DNA of 64,000 nucleotides from Antedon mediterranea (GCF_964355755.1 NC_092676.1:974288-1038287), one strand, 5' to 3'; positions 51,078 through 64,000 are shown, numbered from the stretch's first letter. Notes: generated by a model from the sequence alone, not told the origin. Numbers and translations: made by a program.

Positions 51078-54000
51078 TTATGGCGAGGAATGCCTCAACT
51101 TGGACTCCGTTGCATTTAAATCTGCTCGCGTAATAGATGCTGACCTGACGGTGACCCTTGGCGGATTAAATCGCGCGCATCGTGTTGTCTGCGTCTGACT
51201 TTCCTTATCCAATGATAGACGTTCGCGCCAAAGCTTCAGTACGTGGCGGTTGCACGTAAATGCAAGAAAGATGAAGAAGCCCTGTAACCCATTTAAGAAG
51301 ATGAACACGTACCAAAGAGCTGGGACGTTTGCGTATGAAGCGACGAATGCAAATCCCCATGTAAAGCCCATCAAACAAGATATCTGAAAATAGATAATCA
51401 AAATTGCCATTAAGAAACAAGATTTAGGAATATCATTTTAGGTGGTTTTAACCTGTTTTTGTTGGTACTAAATTTGGTAGGCCTATACGCAAAATTCTAA
51501 AGTTACCGTGTTTATCAATTATCGGCCTACAATTCTTAAGTTACGAGTTAGTTTTATTATCGGAACTTGAGTTGAAAATATTAATCATTATGTTCCTGTC
51601 AAAATATTAGTGGTTAATGCAAAAATGTTATGCCTACACTAACGTTTAACATGGATGTTTTATTAACGTTTTTGTTGAAAACATTTCAATACGTCATGAC
51701 GTCACAATGTCTTACCTTGATATACAACAAGACGTCGTCGAATTTTCTTGACTTCTTTACTTTGACTCCCAATGCGAAGTTTGATATCCTTCTTGCTTCC
51801 ATGATTTTATAAGATGTGAACAAAAACATGCCAAAATTCAGCAATAGACACACTGCAATGGGCAAAGCAAATGAGTAAAATAACTGCTGTTTGTCTTGTA
51901 TCCAGCAAAAAGTATCGCCTCCATATCTAAAATGTTTTGGAAAAGTGATATGCAGGCTTACACATGAGAGTACAATGAGTAGAGGTAGTCCCCAGCCGTA
52001 CATCGAATAAATGACAAGAAGTTTGGTGCTTCTTGATTGGTGAACACGATTGGTGTCGAAAACAAACACTCTGGCTAGATCGAAAGCCAAGACGTTTGTC
52101 CAAGTAAAAATCGACAGCCAGAAATAATGCACTATCGCGGCAATGATCTCACAAAATGTAGGTGTATCAGTGCTGTCAGCAAACGCTATGAATATAAATT
52201 GTGCAAAGAACAGAGCTGTTACCATGCACATTCGACAGATTCCGGGGAGATTCCGTAAAGATGGAAATATGCAAGAGTTTATAAAGGAAAGAAGTAAGCA
52301 AAACAGGGAGAATGATAATAGCACGTTGCTGATGTAAGACAAGATGACGTCAAACTTAGACGAGGGTGGAGCAGCAGAACTTCGGCCAGATGGTTTCAAA
52401 ATTGTACACGTGACCTGGCTAACATTTTCTCTTTCAGTTCTTCCATCGCTGCTTTTACTAGTTGTTCCGTTTGACTTGGTTTGACAACTTTGAAGACAAA
52501 TAAACCTATCATTTCCAGTTGTTGAAAAGACATTAGAAGATAACGAATCGCTGTAAGGGTCTGATCCAGATGATTCGGAAAGCGATGAAGAGAAACTTTC
52601 ACTGAAATAGTTATTCAAGTTTATAAATACCTCGGTTGATTCTGTTCCTTCTTCACCAGCAGGCAGTGTAATGTACGTCCCGTTTTCTTGCAACATATCT
52701 TTGGTAAGTTTCACCATTGTACCATTCTCACATTTGACGCACTGATTAAGTATTTCATCGTAAAATGTATTGTTTTGGCAGATCATCAACTGAGGAGGAT
52801 ATAACGCAATCGCACTGCCAGAAAACGCAAACAACTCGCTTAGTGGTACGGTTGCCGGCATCAGAGGCTTCTCCCAAGGGTCGTAGGATTCGTTCCTTGG
52901 ACATGTCATATTCCAAAACGGATAAACCCAGTTACACATAGCACAATGCGGATTCTTATAGATGATTCCATCTACTTTTAAAACGGCTGAGTAACCTTTG
53001 CAAGAAAACCTCAAATCATCACGTGTCTGTATTGGGCAATCACTGACAATATCTAGATCACATGGCCGAATGTACGGAGGACTGCGCGCGTTGTTAGAAG
53101 TAAACTTAAGTCGGTCAAAAAGGTTGTTCTCAATTTCAAGTTCGTATAGCGAGAAATCCGACTGCATTAACAGTAATGATTCATCGTTGCAGATAGCACA
53201 ATGTTCATTCCTGAAAAACGTCTTTTTAGATGTTACATACACAGCTGGGTGAGTGCTATTTGACTCATATATGCATCGTTTCTCCAGTCGGGTTCCCTTC
53301 CACCAGGAATGACAACTCGATATCATCAAAACACCCTCTAATAACCCTGGCATATTCCAAGTCTCTGGGTTCGATTCGCAGCTGTACAAGTTTCGTATAT
53401 TAAGTTCATTAGAAATAAAATCCAACTCTTGACTTAAAAGTTTGTTCAAAGATGCGTTTTTATGATGAAAGTTGTTATTGCACCTCAATTCAAAGTCTAA
53501 GCAACAATCCCCATATTGTGTACAAAGATAGTCGCAGTTACACTGATGTGTATCATCTTGTCTTTTCCCACAATGGTTAGCGCAAGAATGAACTCCACCA
53601 TTTTGTCCGATACAAAGCCCAACCTCTTCCTCACCATACGAGACTTGCACAACTAATGAAGAACAAATAACATGATAATATGATGAAGAACAAATAACAT
53701 GATAATATGATGAAGAACAAATAACATGATAATATGATGAAGAACAAATAACATGATAATATGATGAAGAACAAATTACATGATAATATGATGAAGAACA
53801 AATAACATGATAATATGATGAAGAACAAATAACATGATAATATGATGAAGAACAAATAACATGATAATATGATGAAGAACAAATAACATGATAATATGAT
53901 GAAGAACAAATAACACGATAATATGATGAAGAACAAATAACATTCTTAGTATAAACATTATTTTATTATTATTTTTTAAACCTGAGGAAATATAGAATGA

Positions 54001-54338
54001 TATATTTATATTTGTGTATCACAATTATAAAATATTTCTTTAGCAAACGTACTTTATAGGAACACCTAAGTATCTGGATATTACAGGTATTTAAACAAGT
54101 TAATTCCAAGTTAACATATAAGATCGTAAATGTATCTTATTTAAGTAATTTCCAGTTTTAACTAACATTAACGTGACAACTAATATTGCCTTGCATGGAA
54201 TGATGTATAATATAATTATCAGGAAGAAAAGTTTCCAGTTTTAACTAACATTAACATAAAACGTAAGTTGATCATTAGCTTACCTTGCATTGAAAGAGGC
54301 AAAACGATCATCAGGAAGAAAAATGCAAGGAAACCCAT
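51078..54338 (-). CDS. Secretin/methuselah-type GPCR with somatomedin-B domain
   Basis: Three exons on the minus strand: 54338-54284, 53652-51716, 51383-51078 (TAA at 51080-51078), giving 765 aa with phases joining correctly. Exon 1 encodes a signal peptide (MGFLAFFFLMIVLPLSMQ). A somatomedin-B domain spans about residues 32-76, with eight cysteines and the GDCC signature. A Cys-rich, N-glycosylation-site-rich ectodomain and a Ser-rich stalk (about 360-420) follow. Seven helices start near residue 454; the junction LLYIK|ISCLMGFTWGFAF places helices 6-7 in the last exon and matches family-2 (class B/adhesion/methuselah-like) receptors. No canonical GPS cleavage motif precedes helix 1. Expected function: plasma-membrane receptor coupling an extracellular ligand to G proteins; the ligand is unknown. 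A TGACGTCA site lies about 650 bp upstream (54989-54996). Confidence 0.9.
53655..53942. repeat. 27-bp minisatellite, 11 units, abutting the GPCR exon-2 splice acceptor
   Basis: Eleven tandem copies of GAAGAACAAATAACATGATA plus ATATGAT. On the coding (minus) strand each unit presents TTATTTGTTCTTCATCAT. In the copy next to the exon the end reads TTCTTCATTAG, giving the AG acceptor at 53654-53653. Frames through it are spurious. Confidence 0.92.
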
Positions 54339-57300
54339 TTCAGTATCGGTAAGAAATACAGAAGAATAAAACTTGCAGAAAATAACAGTAGAGAGAGAAA
54401 ACCTCCAAGCTTTTTAAACTGACATTAATTTTAATGAAATAAAATATCTTGATAAATTCCAAATGTTTCTTCTGAAATGAAAATCAATATCTTACAGACG
54501 ACGAACAAACGAATTGAACGCGTTCAACGAATTGTTACCACGTTGTTTGAATCGACGACGTGTGTTCAAAAGAAAGAATATTTACAAAAGTATTTGGTTG
54601 TTTGAATTTAATTCTTTTATAACTATTGCCGATAGTGTCGGATTGTTCCATTTGCAGAGAGGTATATTTGATAATTGATTTTTATGAAAGTTAAAAATGT
54701 TGTTGGGCTCTTCCATTTAGCCTATTTGGAAGTGCAGTACATACAGTATTTAACTGATGGATTTTATCTAAAATCACAAAGTCGTTGGATTATTCCATTG
54801 ATGGAGAGGTAGTCCTACATATATTTTTTGTTCCATCTGAAGTATTAATTATGTTTATCGATAGAAATCGAAAATAAAATGGTTGGAAATTGTTCGTTGT
54901 TAAATTGTTTTCATTTTCAATTCGAATAGAACAAAATTCAAATGTCAAAGTTTCTAAAAACTCCAGAACATCATCAAATTCATATAAATGACGTCACGGA
55001 AAAAACTGTTCTGTGTCAGCAGACGATTGGACTGATTGGATTCTTGACACCAAAATGTGTAATCCAAATATCTCATCTCTACCATATAGCCTATTCAAAT
55101 GAGTTATAAATATCAACAGAATTGGCATTTAGTATTAGATAAATGGTATTTATTTAATCTTTATAGTGTTCATATAGTGTAACAATTGAGTGACGGATCA
55201 ATGTTAGCTTGTGTAGGATCAATAATGCAGTAATTTCACAGTAATAACAATTGTTGGAGAACAGTCAATACTACTAAGAATGTATATTGAATTATAATGA
55301 GATAGAAGAGATTAAGAATCCAGAATCTATAAACGAGTCACCCATTTTTTATGACGATTTCAGCATAGTATTCCAACTATTCATTCTCTTTTTAAATTAA
55401 TATTCTGTTTAACTTTCCTAACATTTATGTTCACACATATCAGCGACATTTCTGCATAACATTAAAACCATGTGGTCTACGCATGAGTGCAATTTCATTA
55501 ACTTATTTACCTGCCTTACCTATCCTGTCAGGTGATTTGGCCAATAAGGCTGCACATCGTTTCTCCGGTGGTGAACCCGGTCTTTGGCCAAAGGCTTGGA
55601 TTTGTTCCAAGATCCCCATCCCAGTGTCTTTCTCTCATTTTCACTGTATGTCCTTTTTTCTTAATTAACTAATTTTAATAGTCCAATTAAAACAATCCAA
55701 CCTGCATCAACGTTGGTAGGCCTACAAATTGATATTTTAGGTTGTTTTTGTGGAAGATGCTATTGTTAATTTACTGGTGAAATTTTCTATTTTTGTTTTG
55801 TATGATTTGTATATGAATGTACTATCAAAAATAAAATGAAATGAAATGAATGAATTGAAATATTATTTATATCCTTCAATATGAAGTTTATATTGTTGCA
55901 CGTAAATATTTTTCATTTATCAATATCAGTCTTTTATTTATTTATTATCTATTACCTACATCCGCATCGTCGCCGTTTTTGTTATCGTCATTTTTATTTT
56001 TGGATTGTTATTTTAGATGTTACTAATTTCATTGACTATGATTTTTATAAGTGCCTACTCCTGATTATAGTAACATAAATCATAGGACTGTATTCTAAGT
56101 TAGGTTTTATACTATTATGTTAGGATATTTGTCGCTTTGACGAGTTGGTTTTCATAATAGACACTATTGAATTATTACTAGTCATCTGTTATCGAATAGG
56201 AGATACAAATTAAATCCCTCATTTAGTTTTCTTTAAAACCTTTCCTCCCCCACCAACGCTTATTGTTAATGTATAACGCAAGAAGTTTCACAAAATGTTA
56301 TTATATCAATTTCAAATATTCACCCGGCGTTGAATAGTCGAAAGATATTGCATTTCATTCTTTTGTCCTATGACGTCCGCAGTGGCTATTAATTTAGCGT
56401 AGTGTATGTAATATAATGTGTTGGTGATGCTGTATAATCCTTGCTTGCGTTATTAACTGTATATATAATATTTACATTATACGTTTGGGACTCGAGGCAA
56501 TCATAGTAGCGCCTACGTCACTATTAGGTTCATGGCAAAAACACTTTACCACAAAATGTACCTGTGATGTAATATGAGGAGGAAAGCACAACAACATTAT
56601 CAACAAATTACAATCTACCCTTCAAATTTAGGTACCAATAATAATAGTATACAGTACTAATATAAGTTTCAATTTAACTACCAGTACCACTATAAGTTCA
56701 CATTTAAATTCCATTATAAATATAGGTTCCAATACAAGTAGGAATGCCAATTTATGTATCAATATAAGTTCCAATTTAAGTACCGCAAAATATTCCAATT
56801 TAAGTACCAATATAAAAATTAATATACGAATAGTATATACTCATTTAATTTTCAATTTAAGTACTGGTACCACTTGTAACATTCACGTTCCAATATAAAT
56901 ATTAGAAAGTCTGCCAATTGAAGTAGCAAAGTTCCGGTTGGCCTAGCACCAAATTAAGTAGCAATATAAGTTGCAATCAGTCAAGAGCGAGTGTTTCTAA
57001 TTCAAAAACTGATAATTGCACTCTAGATTAATAATGGTCAATATAAAATGAATTTAAATTGAAAATTATATTTGTATTTCAATCAAACCCTTCTTTCATT
57101 AAAGGGTGATTATAACCCAATTAATGGTAATCTTTTCACCTGGACCAGGTGTAATTAAAATTTACAGAGTAAGTTGCCAAAGTAGGTCACATCACGAACT
57201 TGATTACATAAGTACGGTATTCAACATTGCATTTTGATAAATGAACTTAAAACAGAAGTTTCTAAAGTTTAAAATATATTAAAAGCGCAATAATCCTCAT

Positions 57301-58384
57301 ATTTACAAATATTTTAGTATTGTCAAATGTCTATAAATATACCATACGATTGACCTGATATTTGTAATACAATGACGTCATCGTATATTATAAAATCTAA
57401 CCTATTCATTAAAAAAAATGCAAATGAAAACTATTGCACAGCAAACGAATGCATTATAATTACATTTCATAGTACAACCTATTTAAATATGAAAACGTGA
57501 TTGGTCGAAATCGCATCACATGACTATCGTTCCGAGGAGCATACCTAAACGTTATATTGCCCTACATGGTAACATAACATAATAGGAAGCAAACATGTAT
57601 AATGTCTAATGTCTATCAAGGTTATTTAGATATCAAAATGTCGTACTGTAAACAGTCTAAATTACGCACAGTCGTCGCAACGGACAGATAAATAATATAC
57701 TTCCCTGTATACGTACGCGCGCGTACATTTCTATCCGTTTTGGCACGCACGCGTCAAATTGTTGTTGTTGTTTTCATTGTTAATATATTCCAAAATTTTG
57801 CAGATTTCCAATTTCTGATTTATCGACATAAAAATCCCGACATTAAAAATCATTTAAATAATTGTGTTGTGCATTATTTGCTCTTTTGCAATCTAAAATA
57901 AAATTCATTAATGATTAACGTTCGTTCATAACAATATTCGCTTTAATTATTCTAAAACTATTGGGAATTCCAATGAACTTGAAATATATATTGATTCAGA
58001 TTATATCGGTCACCATTTTACAATCAATAGGGTATGAATGACGCAATCAAAACTCTTTCTAGGGATTACAACAATGTCATGTTTATTTAACAGAATATTA
58101 ATCGAATTTATATAATTGTCTCAGGTTCATTTCATTCATTTTGTTCGTATAGGTCAACATTATGAATTACTTACGGTAGGCCTACATCTTATGTTTAATG
58201 TTAAACAGAGTCAAATTCAATTTATTATGATATTTGAAATTCAATTATTGAAAAAATATTTTGGCCATTTTACAAAACAAAAAAAATCCCATGATTTTTC
58301 ACGCCAAAACGTTGACCCTTCTGTTATACATACCTCCTTTCTGATGACCTCATTTATTACATGCATAAGTCAAAATATTATATA
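54339..58384. other. AT-rich intergenic region upstream of the GPCR
   Basis: No supported gene. At 55450-55858 a possible retroposon 3' end finishes in AAAATAAAATGAAATGAAAT. At 56628-56960 degenerate repeats of CCAATTTAAGTACC and CCAATATAAGTTCC recur. CRE octamers occur at 54989 and about 57372. Confidence 0.4.
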
Positions 58385-61300
58385 ATAACTAGTTATTTCA
58401 AAAAAAAAAAAGGTCAAAATTTGTCATTTTTTCGAAAATTTTTCTGTACTATAGGCCTAATTAGTATAGGTATTTTTTCTGAAAACCCATTTAAAAAGTG
58501 GCGGAAATTTTGGGCATTTTTGGAAAAAAATCCCTGTAATATAGTTCAGGGAAATTTTCAAAAAATGACCAAATTTTGACCCTTTTATTTTTGACATAAC
58601 TAGTTACTACAGCTATATAAGATGATGATAACACAATATATGCGCATATATGGCATAAAAATTGAATTTTAAAAAGTGGCAATTTTCGCCCTTTTTAGAA
58701 AAAATCCATGTACTATAGTACCCTTAGTACGGGGAAATTTCCGAAAAATGGCCGATTTTACTTTTTTACATATATGTTACTATTGCATAATAAACATGCG
58801 CAGAGGCGAATAATGGGTTCTGCGCATGTCAATTGTGCTATAGTAACCAGTTTTGACATAACTGGTTACTATAGCATAATAAACATGCGCAGAGTCGAAT
58901 AATTGGTTCTGCGCATGTTAATTGTGCTATAGTAACCAGTTTTATCGAAAAATAAAAAGGTCGAACATTTTTTTGAAAAAATCCCTGTACTATAGTACAG
59001 GAAAATTTTCGAAAAATAACCGATTTTCGACCCTTTTATTTTTTGACATAAATGGTTACTATAGCATAATAAACATGCGCAGAGACGAATAATGGGTTCT
59101 GCGCATGTCAATTGTTCTATAGTAACCAGTTTTGACATAAATGGTTACTATAGCATAATAAACATGCGCATAGACGAATAATGGGTTCTGCGCATGTCAA
59201 TTGTGCTATAGTAACCAGTTTTGACATAAATGGTTAATATAGCATAATAAACATGCGCAGAGGCGACTAATGGGTTCTTCGCATGTCAATTGTGCTATAG
59301 TAACCAGTTTTATCGAAAAATAAAAAGGTCGAAAATTGGCCATTTTTTTGAAAAAATCCCTGTACTATAGTACAGGAAAATTTTCAAAAAATGACCGATT
59401 TTCGACCCTTTTATTTTTTGACATAAATGGTTAATATAGCATAATAAACATGCGCAGAGACGAATAATGGGTTCTGCGCTTGTCAATTGTGCTATAGTAA
59501 CCAGTTTTATCGAAAATAAAAAGGTCGAAAAGTTGCCATTTTTTGGAAAAAATCCCTGTACTATAGTACAGGAAAATTTTCAAAAAATGACCGATTTTCG
59601 ACCCTTTTATTTTTTGACATAAATGGTTAATATGGCATAATAAACATGCGCAGAGACGAATAATGGGTTCTGCGCTTGTCAATTGTGCTATAGTAACCAG
59701 TTTTATCGAAAATAAAAAGGTCGAAAAGTTGCCATTTTTTGGAAAAAATCCCTGTACTATAGTACAGGAAAATTTTCAAAAAATGACCGATTTTCGACCC
59801 TTTTATTTTTTGACATAAATGGTTAATATAGCATAATAAACATGCGCAGAGACGAATAATGGGTTCTGCGCTTGTCAATTGTGCTATAGTAACCAGTTTT
59901 ATCGAAAAATAAAAAGGTAAAAAATTTGCCATTTTTTGGAAAAATTCCCTGTACTATAGTACACGAAAAAATTCGAAAAATGACCGATTTTCAACCCTTT
60001 TATTTTTTGACATAAATGGTTACTATAGCATAATAAACATGCGCAGAAACGAATAATGGGTTCTGCGCATGTCAATTGTGCTATAGTAACCAGTTTTGAC
60101 ATAAATGGTTAGTATAGCATAATAAACATGTGCAGAGGCGACTAATGGGTTCTGCGCATGTCAATTGTGCTATAGTAACCAGTTTTATCGAAAATAAAAA
60201 GGTCGAAAATTTGCCATTTTTTGGAAAAAATCCCTGTACTATAGTACAGGAAAATTTTCAAAAAATGACCGATTTTCGACCCTTTTATTTTTTGACATAA
60301 ATGGTTAATATAGCATAATAAACATGCGCAGAGACGAATAATGGGTTCTGCGCTTGTCAATTGTGCTATAGTAACCAGTTTTATCGAAAAATAAAAAGGT
60401 AAAAAATTTGCCATTTTTTGGAAAAATTCCCTGTACTATAGTACACGAAAAAATTCGAAAAATGACCGATTTTCAACCCTTTTATTTTTTGACATAAATG
60501 GTTACTATAGCATAATAAACATGCGCAGAGACGAATAATGGGTTCTTCGCATGTCAATTGTGCTATAGTAACCAGTTTTGACATAAATGGTTAGTATAGC
60601 ATAATAAACATGCGCAGAGGCGACTAATGGGTTCTGCGCATGTCAATTGTGCTATAGTAAACAGTTTTATCGAAAAATAAAAAGGTCGAAAATTGGGCAT
60701 TTTTGGAAAAAATCCCTGTACTATAGTACAGGAAAATTTTCGAAAAATGACCGATTTTCGACCCTTTTATTTTTTGACATAAATGGTTACTATAGCATAA
60801 TAAACATGCGCAGAGACGAATAATGGGTTCTTCGCATGTCAATTGTGCTATAGTAACCAGTTTTGACATAAATGGTTAGTATAGCATAATAAACATGCGC
60901 AGAGGCGACTAATGGGTTCTGCGCATGTCAATTGTGCTATAGTAAACAGTTTTATCGAAAAATAAAAAGGTCGAAAATTGGGCATTTTTGGAAAAAATCC
61001 CTGTACTATAGTACAGGAAAATTTTCGAAAAATGACCGATTTTCGACCCTTTTATTTTTTGACATAAATGGTTACTATAGCATAATAAACATGCGCAGAG
61101 ACGAATAATGGGTTCTGCGCATGTCAATTGTGCTATAGTAACCAGTATTGACATAAAATGGTTAATATAACATAATAAACATGCGCTGAGGCGACTAATG
61201 GGTTCCGCGCATGTCAATTATGCTATAGTAACCAGTTGTATCGAAAATAAAAAGGTCGAAAATTTGCCATTTTTTTGAAAAAATCCCTGTACTTATAGTA

Positions 61301-62060
61301 CAGGAAAATTTTCAAAAAATGACCGATTTTCGACCCTTTTATTTTTTTGACATAAATGGTTACTATAGCATAATAAACATGCGCAGAGACGAATAATGGG
61401 TTCTGCGCTTGTCAATTGTGCTATAGTAACCAGTTTTATCGAAAAATAAAAAGGTAAAAAATTTGCCATTTTTTTGAAAAATTCCCTGTACTATAGTACA
61501 GGAAAAATTTCGAAAAATGACCGATTTTCGACCCTTTTATTTTTTGACATAAATGGTTACTATAGCATAATAAACATGCGCAGAGACGAATAATGGGTTC
61601 TGCGCATGTCAATTGACATAACTGGTTAATATAGCATAATAAACATGCGCCGAGGCGACTAATGGGTTCTATGCATGTCAATTGTGCTATAGTAACCAGT
61701 TTTATCGAAAAATAAAAAGGTCGAAAATTGGCCATTTTTTAAAAAAAAATCCCTGTACTATTATATAGTACAGGAAAATTTTCGAAAAATGACCGATTTT
61801 CGACCCTTTTATTTTTTGACATAAATGGTTACTATAGCATAATAAACATGCGCAGAGACGAATAATGGGTTCTGCGCATGTCAATTGTGCTATAGTAACC
61901 AGTTTTGACATAAATGGTTAATATAGCATAATAAACATGCGCAGAGGCGACTAATGGGTGCTGCGCATGTCAATTGTGCTATAGTAACCAGTTTTATAGA
62001 AAAATAAAAAGGTCGAAAATTTGCAATTTTTTTGAAAAAATCCTTGTCAATTGTGCTATC
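58385..62060. repeat. Satellite array of dyad-symmetric units (~190-200 and ~285 bp)
   Basis: About thirteen tandem units, degenerate at the left edge (58385-58800) and homogeneous from about 58950. Each unit has dyad A, centred on CCTGTACTATAGTACAGG, with arms AATAAAAAGGTCGAAAAT and the complement ATTTTCGACCCTTTTATT. Each also has one or two copies of dyad B, with outer arms GGTTACTATAGCA / TGCTATAGTAACC and inner arms ATGCGCAGA / TCTGCGCAT. Units with one dyad B are about 190-200 bp and those with two are about 285 bp. Both strands give open but meaningless frames. It may derive from a tandemly amplified MITE. Confidence 0.93.
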
Positions 62061-62089
62061 ATAACTATATATTTATATCTCCTAAAACG

Positions 62090-62245
62090 CTAATCGTCGT
62101 TAGACATTGCGCGTCTCACTTGTGTTCGCCACTCAGTACGTTTTTGAGCAAGCATGTGTATATGTCCGCGTTTGAAAAGTTCTGTTTCCTTTTTTATGTT
62201 TGCCATCCATGTTGTTTTTGGTCTTCCTTTTATATTTATATACTC
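62090..62245 (-). pseudogene. LINE reverse-transcriptase C-terminal fragment
   Basis: The minus-strand frame ends with KGRPKTTWMANIKKE, then AQKRTEWRTQVRRAMSNDD. This is the GRPxxxW...AQxRxxWR pattern seen at the C-terminal end of many LINE endonuclease/RT proteins. The upstream part of the same frame (62246-62434) is not recognisable, so only the last 50 or so codons are assigned. It sits immediately outside the satellite array. Confidence 0.65.
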
Positions 62246-62635
62246 GTATATAAATATTATTTGTTTGTGTGAGTGTATTATTCTGTTATAAAAAAGGGAG
62301 AAAGAATAAAACATCAATATAATATTAAGGTTGATATTTGTTGATTTAGCTAGGCCTAGTATACAATGAATCAAATACCACACACAATGTATATATTGTC
62401 TTTTATTTTCCCTGCCAAACCCAATAAAACACAAAAAGTATAATAACGAAAATCAACTTAACACTAACAATCTAAAATGTGGTGCCGCTTCTTGTAATAC
62501 AGTATCTAATAATTGTAAGTTATAGTAAAAACAAATGCATGTACAGTATATAATAATAATGATATACTATTGCGAACATTTAATATTAAAAATTAATTGA
62601 ATAAACTATTTTGGATGATAAATTAATTATTACAG

Positions 62636-62812
62636 ATTCGTCAGATTGCGCGTACAGCATTAGTGCAGATTGCGCGTACAGCATTAGCGCAGATTGCGCG
62701 TACAGCATTAGTGCAGATTGCGCGTACAGCATTAGCGCGCGCAGAGATTGCACGCAAAGCTTTAGCGCAAGTTGCGCGTAAAGAATTAGCGCATATTGCG
62801 TGTAAAGCATTA
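62636..62812. repeat. 24-bp minisatellite, about seven units
   Basis: Units of CAGATTGCGCGTACAGCATTAG plus TG/CG, diverging to the right (GTTGCGCGTAAAGAATTAGC). Each unit has GCGCGTAC and similar short dyads. A poly-G run follows at 62823-62836. Confidence 0.88.
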
Positions 62813-62836
62813 TAGGAAAGGTGGGGGGGGGGGGGG

Positions 62837-64000
62837 TGGCGGTTAAGTGTGTGGAATATCTGTGCTTTGTAAGTATATCTCATGGTAGGCTCGTTAAGTA
62901 CACGAAAGTGCCTAAGTAAACGAGTATATAAATACATGTAGCTTCCTATCAATTATAGAAGTACTAATATTAGCATTATTATACTTAATATTAAATGTAA
63001 TATTATTTTAAACCATTTCCATAATACATAAACATAATTTATATCTATAAATTATTTGAATAGATGCGTTAACAAAATTTATAGTAGAATTTAAATTGAA
63101 TAATCCCAGGCTTAGATCAAAACACATTTACGGCTTTGTTAATAAATCATACTCAAAGTCTGAACAATATTTATAAAAAAACTAAATAAACGAAACGTTG
63201 TAATGAAAAAAAATCATGTAACCAAATAAAGGTTTATGACAAATAAATTAAGGTTATCAATATTATCAACAGGAAGTAAAACAGTTTTAACTGTTTTAAA
63301 TATTTGCTTTCACTTCCTGGAAATAAATCACATAAAACATTTATTCTAATTCATTTGAAAGTAGTTCATATATTGCACCATTTTGGAACCTAAATCACAC
63401 ATAGTAAAGCACAAGTTATAATATAAGGAATGTCAAAAATAATTTAAAAATAATTCCGGTATTAAGTCAACTTAAGTACACCAGAACAAACAAAAGACAA
63501 TAATTATACAAGTATAGCCTCTTTTCTTTTTTCTGTTGTTCCAAACATTTTAAATTTGATAAATAAGTTATACTAGAAATTATAGATAACAGATAGATAC
63601 CGAATAAATATAAGAAACAAATGTTATTAATATTAAATTACAGTATAATAAATTATATTATTAGAAAACATTTTTATACAGTAGTAACATTATTTGAATC
63701 AAATGGTATTACATTATAAACCATGCCAAATGATTCTACTGCAGTTACTGCAGGAGAATCATTTTGAAATGATTCCTTAGGAAGGAACTTCAAGGTATAC
63801 AGTTAATTGTATTCATCTTCTCTACTTTATTACTACAAACTAATAACAGTAAATTATTAAATAATTGGAAATATTTCTTAGCATTTTACTTGAAAATTGA
63901 ATGGAATGATTATTTTGTTACAAAATATAAAAGAAATGATGGCGATAATAAATAATTAAATATTAATGTACTTTATAAATGTTTTACCTCCACTGTGTAC
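62837..64000. other. Right-edge AT-rich sequence, nothing recognised
   Basis: No open frame, RNA gene or repeat family could be supported here. Confidence 0.4.

Noticed and set aside
53631-53958. Repetitive hydrophobic frames over the 27-bp array
   Set aside because: 27 is divisible by three, so a minisatellite automatically yields long repetitive frames; the array is in a GPCR intron.
58869-61911. Many 60-100-codon minus-strand frames with similar proteins in the satellite
   Set aside because: They are translations of the tandem palindromic repeat; several frames and both strands are open because the unit lacks stops, with no start context or domain.

Overview
This is a eukaryotic window, most likely from a marine deuterostome invertebrate and plausibly an echinoderm. 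The evidence is split genes with GT/AG introns, a TRIM-NHL pair, a somatomedin-B 7TM receptor, AT-rich introns packed with short MITEs and tRNA-derived SINEs, and the recurring palindrome GTAGGCCTAC. The species is inference only; no database was consulted.

Layout. (1) 1-7,450, minus strand: two tandem RING/B-box/coiled-coil/filamin/NHL (TRIM2/3-like) genes. The first runs off the left edge and the second is complete (725 aa). Their 5' flanks are also duplicated; a PIF/Harbinger-like element with a Myb/SANT-like ORF remnant and a long-TIR MITE lie in the flank of only one copy. (2) 7,710-13,483, plus strand: the eight 3' exons of the splicing factor CDC5L. The Myb-repeat half is not seen, so the TRIM genes either sit antisense in a cdc5l intron or this is a 5'-truncated copy. 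(3) 15,402-48,043, plus strand: a cluster of an unusual patatin-like phospholipase family. Gene A (15,402-24,066, 12 exons, 553 aa) and gene D (39,398-48,043, 12 exons, 573 aa) are intact with the same intron phases. Between them lie a broken first exon (B, 25,205-27,329, split by a 1.86-kb transposon with a 5-bp target duplication) and an intact orphan first exon (C, 28,130-28,375). The predicted proteins start with Met-Gly (N-myristoylation-like), carry a GGG oxyanion loop, GTSLG nucleophile and DGG catalytic Asp, and have two EF-hands placed inside the C-terminal part of the patatin fold. (4) 51,078-54,338, minus strand: a three-exon secretin/methuselah-type GPCR with signal peptide and somatomedin-B domain (765 aa). 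(5) 58,385-62,060: a satellite array whose unit consists of two long dyads, followed by a LINE remnant and minisatellites up to the right edge.

The most interesting system is the patatin/EF-hand cluster. The sequence predicts membrane-tethered, Ca2+-responsive lipid hydrolases made from interchangeable first exons (all ending at the same phase-0 donor after GALE) and a conserved 11-exon catalytic/EF-hand body. The first exons differ mainly in the N-terminal acylation/basic segment, so alternative first-exon use could change membrane targeting while the enzyme stays constant. Introns of this cluster are a dense graveyard of at least four MITE families, two LINE remnants and SINEs.
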